A stretch of 64,000 bases of DNA from Cyrtodaria siliqua (lineage: Eukaryota > Mollusca > Bivalvia > Adapedonta > Hiatellidae). Both the position numbers and the translations under genes were made by a program. Below are positions 57,880 through 64,000 of the stretch, piece after piece; position 1 is the first letter of the stretch, and every line of letters begins with the position of its first letter. The notes beneath the pieces were generated by a model that had not been told where the DNA came from, ran no database searches, and worked only from the letters and a program-made list of their open reading frames with translations. Where the stretch lies: positions 19,838 to 83,837 of the forward strand of contig JAWPHD010011448.1 in NCBI GenBank assembly GCA_037043455.1, in the 5' to 3' direction.

Positions 57880-58990
57880 TGTAAGAATTGACCAAAACTA
57901 CACAGAAATATGTAAAAAAACAAATAAAAACTAAATATTCGAGTTTTGAGTGGGGTGCGGGATGGGGGTGGGAGAGAGGCAGGGGTGGATGGTGGGGGGA
58001 GTGGGGGTGGTGTGGGCAACATATATGTGTAAGAAGCTATGTAAGAATTCACCAAAACAACACAAAAATATGTAAAAAGAAGAAAAAAAAGAAAAAAAAA
58101 GAGACAGAAATATGTAAAATAAATAAATAAAAAAACGAGTTTAGAGTTTGTCTGTTGGGGTGAGTGGGAATAGGGTAGAGGCGGAGAGTGGGAAGGGCAA
58201 CATATATGTGTAAGGAGCTATGTAAGAATTGACCAAAACAACACAGAAATATGTAAAAAACAACAAAAAAAAACAAAAAAAACAACAGAAATATGTAAAA
58301 AATAAATAAATAAAAAAACGAGTTTCGAGTGTGTATGTTTGGGTGGGGTGGGGTGGGGGGTGGGGGGGGGGGGGTGGGGGGGGGGGCAACAGGCAACATA
58401 TATGTGTAAGAATTGACAAAAGCAACACAGAAATATGTAAAAAAAAAAAAGTTTCAAGTGTGGGGGGATGAGAGGCGGAGGTGGGGGTGGGGGGGTGGGG
58501 AGGGGGCAACATATATGTTTAAGAATTGACAAAAGTAACACAGAAATATGTAAAAAAAATAGTTTCAAGTAGGGGTGGGGTGGTGGGGAGCGGGGGTGAG
58601 ATGCGGGAGTGGATGTGGGGGGATGGGGGAGGGGGCAACATATATGTGTAAGAATTGACTATAACAACAAATTTAGCTAGCAGAAATTACAGACATTTTG
58701 AACAAAGAAATATGTACCAAAAAAAAAAAGAGTTTCAATTGGGGGTTGGGGAGGGGTGAGAGGCGGGGGGAGGGGGCGGGGAGGGGTGACAACATATATG
58801 TGTAAGAATTGACTAAAACAACACAGAAATATGTAAAAAAAACAGTTTCAACTGGGGTGGGGGAGGGGGTGAGAGGCGGGTGTGGAGGGGTCGGGAGGGG
58901 GGCAACATATGTGTAAGAATTGACTAAAACAACACAGAAATATGTAAAAAAATAAAAAATAAAAAAAAGGTGTGGAGGGAGTTCGGGTGG
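57880..58990 (+). repeat. Purine-rich array: A-rich core plus G-tract spacers
   Basis: About eight units of roughly 110-190 bases. Each has caacatatatgtgtaagaat, tgac.aaaacaacacagaaa and tatgtaaaaaa, then an A-rich stretch, agtttcaagt-like sequence and a G-rich tract of 40-70 bases with many runs of three or more G. The plus strand is nearly pyrimidine-free in the tracts. Proline-rich frames on the minus strand are artefacts. Confidence 0.85.
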
Positions 58991-59129
58991 AAGTGGGGGG
59001 GGGGGGAGGAGGGAGCCCATGCCCAAATATGGGTGAAGTAATAAGATGCATAATGCTATAACAAATCCCAAACTAAAATTATACATATATACATGCTTAC
59101 ATGCAAACCTAGATTTGCCTTTATTGCAC

Positions 59130-59625
59130 ATGTTATGGGCCATCACAATTTTGGGTTCCATGGGAGCCCAGAATTTGCAGAAGGACAAAAATTACTTCTC
59201 CAACCCTTTACTTCTATAAGGAAACCAATTCCAAAATTTAGTTCAGCTAGGACAAGAAATGTAAAGAGATATATACCTGTAAACACAGCTTACACGCAAA
59301 AATTTGATGTGAAACAGACATATTTTAAAGGGCTATCAGAATTTGGGTTCCATGGAGCCCATTTGTTACAGGAACCAAACTTACTTAAGCAGCCCTTAAG
59401 ATAATGCTATAAGAAAGCTAATCGCAAAATGTGGTTGTGCTAGGGTAAGAAGTTTAAGATATAAAGACTTGTAAAACACAGCTTACACGCAAGATCTGAT
59501 GTGAAATGGGACATATTTTTATGGGCTATCATAATAAGGAAGCCCATGAACAAATTTGGTTGTGCTAGGATAAGAAATGTAAGAGATATAGACTTGTAAA
59601 CACAGCTTACACGCAAACCTTGATG
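59130..59625 (+). repeat. Diverged tandem units after the G-rich array
   Basis: gggttccatgggagcccaga (about 59153) and gggttccatggagcccattt (about 59345); cacagcttacacgcaa at about 59284, 59478 and 59601; ggttgtgctagg at about 59432 and 59560. The period varies from about 120 to 195 bases. Confidence 0.65.
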
Positions 59626-59628
59626 TGG

Positions 59629-59668
59629 TACGCCGACGCCGACACCGACGCCGACGCCGACGCCGGGT
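59629..59668 (+). repeat. (GCCGAC)n microsatellite
   Basis: Six to seven gccgac-type units near the right end of the TIR element. Confidence 0.85.
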
Positions 59669-59710
59669 TATTACATAAGCTCTCTTATTCTTCGAATAGT
59701 CGAGCTAAAA

Positions 59711-60065
59711 AGGCAGCATTAATAGGCAATATAAGTAAAACACAAAGATGCTCGTGTATATATAAATACAAAAAAAACAATAGCCTAGAAAGCCACAAGG
59801 AAGGTACTCAATCACTTGGCAGAAGCCAGAGCAACAAGAGAACAAACCATTGAGGGCAAGACAAGACACAAATCAAACGTCGCCCTCGTTTGAGCTTAAG
59901 AAGACGTCATCATAGGGTCAACAGCCCTGTCCTGTCAATGCACAATTAAATAGGAAAGCATAGTGGCGGACTGTAAATGGATCCACCCACCAAGCATGCA
60001 GTGCGTTGCAAAATGATAAGGTCATCTTTAGATATACATTTTAAATATGATCAATAAGTTTGTGA
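59711..60065 (-). mobile_element. Continuation of the interrupted Penelope-like fragment
   Basis: ggcagcattaataggcaata, tcacttggcagaagccagag, acgtcatcatagggtcaaca, gtgcgttgcaaaatgataag in reverse. Confidence 0.75.
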
Positions 60066-60489
60066 AGAAATTATTTTCCTATTAAATAAAATGTTCGTCA
60101 TGTATTGAACTAACTCTTATAGACACAGTGTTGGTATCTCTATGCATTAAATATGTGCACCTCTTGTCGCAGATCTGTTTTTGCATTGCTATGAAAAATA
60201 TTGCATGTTGCGTATTTCAATGAACATTACTCACGTATTTCAATGAACATTACTCACGCTTACCTTTAAACAATGGTAAGCACTATTTATCGTAATGTAT
60301 ACGGTCGCAGCTGTTCTCGATTTAATCTCTCTATTGAAATCGAAGAAATAATTAAATCAAACAATCTGAACTGTTAATAATCCTCCACTAAAAACAGATG
60401 CGGATATTTGTTCGAGCAACTTTTCGTGTGGTCTATATTTCTAAACTATTGTATTTAACTTTGTAAAACTAAAAAGCTGTCCCATCAGG

Positions 60490-61010
60490 GCTACCGTTAT
60501 TATAAATTTGTGAAATGTTATCATCGTAAATCTGATCTATTTTTAAAACATACATGTAATTTAAGAACTCTTCTGTCACTGTCATAGAGTCATTATTAAA
60601 AAAGAGTATGAAAGGGGTATTTGGAAATCGCCGAAAATGATAAACATAAACATTTGGCAGTCTCAGTTTGATTAAGATTCTTCATATACGGTAGTGAAAA
60701 ATCCTTGCTACCGTTCGCGTCCTCTACCACTGGTTTAAGCAGAACTCACTACTTAAAATGCGAATAGTACGATAATTTAAACCATCCCAAGGATGGTATG
60801 ATTATGATGATGAAAGGAGAACTTGAACTGGGAACCTTCAATGTGGTATTTTCACAGTGATAAACAATTTATCATAGTACCCTATCATTTTGCAACGCAC
60901 CACAATATCTAGTGGTTGACCCTTTAAAGTTTCGCCCCTATGATTTTCTCTTTGATTGTACGATGACCGGACAGATTGTTGACCCTGTGACGACATCTGC
61001 CTAAGAAAAG
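60490..61010 (+). mobile_element. Two Penelope-like RT fragments flanking a family B copy
   Basis: 60490-60600 (tttgtgaaatgttatcatcg, taagaactcttctg) and 60880-61010 (tatcattttgcaacgcacc, gatgaccggacagattgttg) are plus-strand RT C-terminus. Between them, a reverse family B copy (60600-60870) has hairpin-forming tacggtag and ctaccgt arms. Confidence 0.6.
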
Positions 61011-61014
61011 GTTA

Positions 61015-61552
61015 TAAGTCAAACAGGAAGAGTATCATTACCAAAAAAACAGTCACTCCAACAAGTATTACAACGCAAAGGTGATTCAAAACGTACGTCT
61101 CACAAACGTTCAGTAAAAGAAGCACATCACAAACATATATGGGTTTGACCAACAGGAGTAGCGCCTTGTAACGGTCAGTGGCAAAATGGACCGCCGCTCT
61201 TACCCTGTCATCATCCCTAAACAGCAGGACAGTGTAAATAAAAATATCCCCGCCGTGTTAACCCCTTACATTTGAGAAATCGTAGATAGGTGTTATAAAA
61301 AACCCACTGAAATGTTCATCGATATGATATATATAAAAAAATAAGTTAAACCTATGAAGCTAATCCCATATGTATGACGATGAAAACCATTAAGGGCTCG
61401 ACAAAACGGAGAGAAGGACATTCATCAAAACGGTTCCCACCTTAAAGGATTTAGGCACACGTTGTCATGGGAGTCCACCGCCCGTCCTGACGTTGCACAA
61501 TCAAAGTGGAAAGGCATAATTGCAAACTGTAGAAGTCCTCAAAGACGGTATC
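61015..61552 (-). mobile_element. Penelope-like 3' fragment
   Basis: Reverse module with tagcgccttgtaacggtcag and tatccccgccgtgttaaccc, continuing to the RT-proximal ggagtccaccgcccgtcctg. Head-to-head with 61553-61885. Confidence 0.65.
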
Positions 61553-61885
61553 GTTTAATGTTTGTCTTAAATCTTGTTTTGTGTCGTACACGTTTCTGCT
61601 TTGTTCTCTTGTTTCTCTTGTTTCTGCCAAGTCAATGAGTACTTGCATTGTCGTTTCGTAGGCTTTTGTTTTGTATTCTCAAATATGCATGATCATCCAT
61701 GTGTTTTTTGGCTATTAATGCTGCCTTGTTTGTTAATGAATATAGCTCGGTGGGGATTTCTTTGTTTTACACTGTCTCGTTTTGCTGGGATGATAATAGG
61801 GTAAGTGTGAGGTTTTGTGCAGCTAGAACCTGATTTAAACCTAACGGCGGGCCTTTTTGCTACTGACCGTTCCAATACGTATGTA
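61553..61885 (+). mobile_element. Penelope-like 3' fragment, inverted relative to the previous
   Basis: gtttctgccaagtcaatgag, ggtggggatttctttgtttt, agggtaagtgtgaggttttg, gctactgaccgttccaatac on the plus strand. Confidence 0.7.
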
Positions 61886-62129
61886 TATATTTTGAACTAA
61901 CTTCGTAATTTCTTAATATAATATTTTTTAAAACTAATGCATGGTTGCATCTTTAATCCAGCAATACCACAGTACATTCCTCGCAAGCTACTCTGGACGT
62001 GTGCGGGATCCTCAAAGGGAATGTAACACCGCTGGTCTCGTGTAGTTGGAAAGTAACAACCGCTGAATCGCTGAAATGTTTACCGCCGATTCGTATCCAT
62101 AAAATATGTATTTATGTTGAATGTAAAAT

Positions 62130-62510
62130 GTATCATTCACAGAATACAGTCAATCATAAAAAATAGAAACAGGCATACAAAACGAACAACAACTACATGT
62201 AAAAATACACGCAAATTGTAAAGACGCATTAAATGGTTGAAATTGTAAAGAGGCATTAATGGTTGACATATGAGGCACCGTTTTTATTGGAATGTATGAG
62301 TGAGGTTTGGTGCACCCCTACAACCTGGTCCTGAACCACCGTCGTATTTTACTGACCATGGCCGTTTCAAAGTAGGTAGCCCCTACTGCCAACCCTTTAC
62401 TGTTTGTGATGTCATATACTTTACAAAACAGGCAACAATTATATTGAAGCAAAGTATGCGACAAAACCAACATAAAAGGATTGACAATATGGGTACTGGC
62501 GCTGGGGGGT
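62130..62510. mobile_element. Three short Penelope-like pieces in alternating orientation
   Basis: Reverse (62130-62275), forward (62275-62420, gaggtttggtgcacccctac) and reverse (62415-62510, gcgacaaaaccaacataaaa). They lie directly beside the coding exon at 62689. Confidence 0.55.
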
Positions 62511-62688
62511 CATCGAAACCCTCCTCGAAAACTAGGCGCAATATTATCATAAACGATCGATAAGATTACAATTAGATGAGCCTTAAAATCTTGCATAAGG
62601 CTGAAATATTGTCTCGAATCCATGTTCCTGTAAATTAAATCTAAAAAAGAATTGTGGAACATTTGTCATACGTTGAATAAGTTCATAC

Positions 62689-62815
62689 CGGTGTATTTTG
62701 CTGCTTGATAAGCTGACACCTCCCTGTAACAGCCTCTGGAAGTTGTTCGTTTGGAAACATCATTCTATAAATATCTTCTATAACGGTACTCAATGTCTCG
62801 GCTTCTTTGTTGCAT
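62689..62815 (-). CDS. Unassigned coding exon upstream of MIEAP-domain gene
   Basis: A 127-bp exon with a good acceptor (tattattccag) and donor (ACCG|GTATGA). It has 42 codons after one split-codon base and ends in phase 0. The product contains TLSTVIEDIYRMMFPNEQ and then LPEAVTGRCQLIKQQNTP; its regular composition and clean boundaries look like real coding sequence. I do not recognise the domain. It is on the same strand as, and upstream of, the exon at 54113-54361, but that exon needs a phase-2 donor. At least one more exon must therefore lie between them, or this belongs to another gene. A possible partner acceptor near 62639 runs into a stop in the required frame and is not called. Confidence 0.6.
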
Positions 62816-63099
62816 CTGGAATAATATGAGTTTAATGAATTCAAGAATCACCAGCCAGTTTTCGGACAGCTTGTGCATTACCATCGATTTCTATAAACCG
62901 TTCACAAAAGAAGTATCAACATATTGTATATTTGTATTTTATAATCATCTGAGCGAAATGCTTTATGGAAAGGTGACTGCTCAAATATGTCATAACCGTT
63001 CATTTTATTGTAAATGTACCCATTGATTGGAAAAATAAACTCGCATTTTGCGTTAAGATGAAGCCTTTTCCATTAAAGCTACACAGTCTCTATTTAACT

Positions 63100-64000
63100 G
63101 GTAATAACTGGTATAAAGAAATATAAAAAAATCGGACAGGGAATGTAGTAATCAAGGAAGACAGTCAACCAAAACACACAGAAACAAGCAAGCAAACAGA
63201 CAAACAAGAAGGCATACTACTGCAAACGACATCCCAAACACAAAAGGGTTAACAATAGGGCTACCGCCTTGGAACGGTCAGTGGCAAAGTAGGCCACTGG
63301 AGGTTTAAAACCGGTTCCTAGGGTGCACCAAACCTCACACTTACCCTACTGTCATCCCATTAAAACAGGACAGTGGTAAATAAAGAAATCACCGCCATGA
63401 TCTAATCTCTAACCAACAAGGCAGCATCAAAAGAAAATATAAGTAAAACACAAATAAGCTCGTGTAAAAATAATACAAAAACAAACAATAGCCTAGAAAG
63501 CCACAATGAAGGTAACTCAGTGACTTGGCAGAAACCAGAGCGACAAGAGAATAAACCTTTAAGGTCACGACAAGAAAGATCATAGCCAAATATCCAACGC
63601 CACCGTCCCAATGGGCTTTAGGTAGGCGTCATCATAGTGTCCCACAGCCAGTCCGGTCATCATACAATTAAAGAGGAAAGCATAGTGGCGAACTGTAAAA
63701 GGGTCCACCACCAAGCAAGCAATATGTTGCAAAATAATAGGGTCATAACCTCTTTTTGATAAGCTTTTTAACAAGTTTAACAAAGATTGTATGTAAGTGA
63801 TCATGACCAAGAATCTCACATCACCATAGAAGTCAGGTTGTGATAGTTCTTGTCGCAGAAGAGTCCTTAAATTACTTTTATATTTGGAAAGAAGATTAAG
63901 TAGCTTTTTTAGTTATATAAAAATTACGAACTCGAGTACAAGCTCTTGAAAAACGAATAAGTTGATAAACATACACCCCATACTAAGTTGCACGGGGAAC
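63100..64000 (-). mobile_element. Penelope-like element, 3' half, running off the window
   Basis: Reverse module with gggttaacaatagggctacc, gccttggaacggtcagtggc and aacctcacacttaccctact, then RT C-terminus (reverse frame RGYDPIILQHIACLVVDPFT, 63819-63580) and further upstream RT sequence to the window end. It is the least degraded copy of this part and gives the reading of the RT C-terminus. Confidence 0.8.

Larger units (their letters stand above)
57751..59710. mobile_element. About 1.96-kb TIR element carrying a G-rich array
   Basis: Bounded by agctcgactattcga (57770-57784) near the left end and tcgaatagtcgagct (59692-59706) near the right end, which are reverse complements. The left outer sequence is agctgtcggagaacagcgc. 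The insert lies precisely between two halves of a Penelope-like fragment. The interior holds the array at 57880-58990, two or three copies of a tgggttccatggagccc block, and a gccgac-type microsatellite. There is no transposase. No long target duplication is seen. Confidence 0.75.

Noticed and set aside
58049..59188. Proline-rich minus-strand ORFs
   Set aside because: They are translations of G tracts on the plus strand and overlap each other in several frames.
62580..62639. Possible exon with acceptor tttacag just downstream of the exon at 62689
   Set aside because: In the phase required it hits a stop after 14 codons with no donor before it, and the other frame does not match the phase.

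Overview
The window is eukaryotic: AT-rich, with short exons that have GT/AG splice sites, long introns, tRNA-derived SINEs, non-LTR and Penelope-like retroelement debris, terminal-inverted-repeat elements and minisatellites. No bacterial-type gene packing, operon or CRISPR array is present. The protein-coding content and the repeat types best fit a bivalve mollusc. That is an inference; I cannot name the species.

Three kinds of real coding sequence are visible, all on the minus strand. (1) A gene with a C-terminal mitochondria-eating-protein (MIEAP/SPATA18-like) domain appears as two copies of a three-exon 3' cassette: copy 1 at 17935-7106 and copy 2 at 45864-38001. Upstream of copy 2 are a coiled-coil exon (52244-52159) and a further exon (54361-54113) whose splice phases chain into it. 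An unassigned coding exon (62815-62689) lies further upstream. (2) A compact ORF with three tandem B-box zinc fingers (23500-22850). (3) Remnants of reverse transcriptases.

The two cassettes belong to a direct segmental duplication. About 0.56-17.9 kb matches about 34.0-45.9 kb, with many insertions and deletions between the copies. Insertions shared by both copies predate the duplication: two Penelope-like 3' fragments, a foldback element and a minisatellite seed. Others are private to one copy and so probably came later: in copy 1, a SINE, a 738-bp insertion with an 8-bp direct repeat and a roughly 0.7-kb inverted-repeat element; in copy 2, a Penelope-like insertion and a foldback.

Region by region: 0.5-18 kb is duplicon copy 1; 18-22 kb holds retroelement, SINE and satellite debris; 22.8-23.5 kb is the B-box gene; 24-30 kb holds SINE, LINE and Penelope-like debris, including a head-to-head inverted pair; 30.7-32.0 kb is a 30-unit array of a 45-bp repeat that is open on both strands; 34-45.9 kb is duplicon copy 2; 46.4-47.4 kb is a 5'-truncated LINE nested in a Penelope-like fragment; 49.4-50.75 kb is a non-autonomous mariner-like element; 52-54.4 kb has upstream exons of the MIEAP-domain gene; 57.75-59.7 kb is a terminal-inverted-repeat element carrying a G-rich array, nested in a Penelope-like fragment; 60-64 kb is mostly Penelope-like fragments around one coding exon.

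Functionally, the only recognisable host system is the MIEAP-domain gene. Its two terminal exon sets share phases and differ in sequence, so either could in principle serve the same upstream exons. The rest of the window is a good record of nested transposition.
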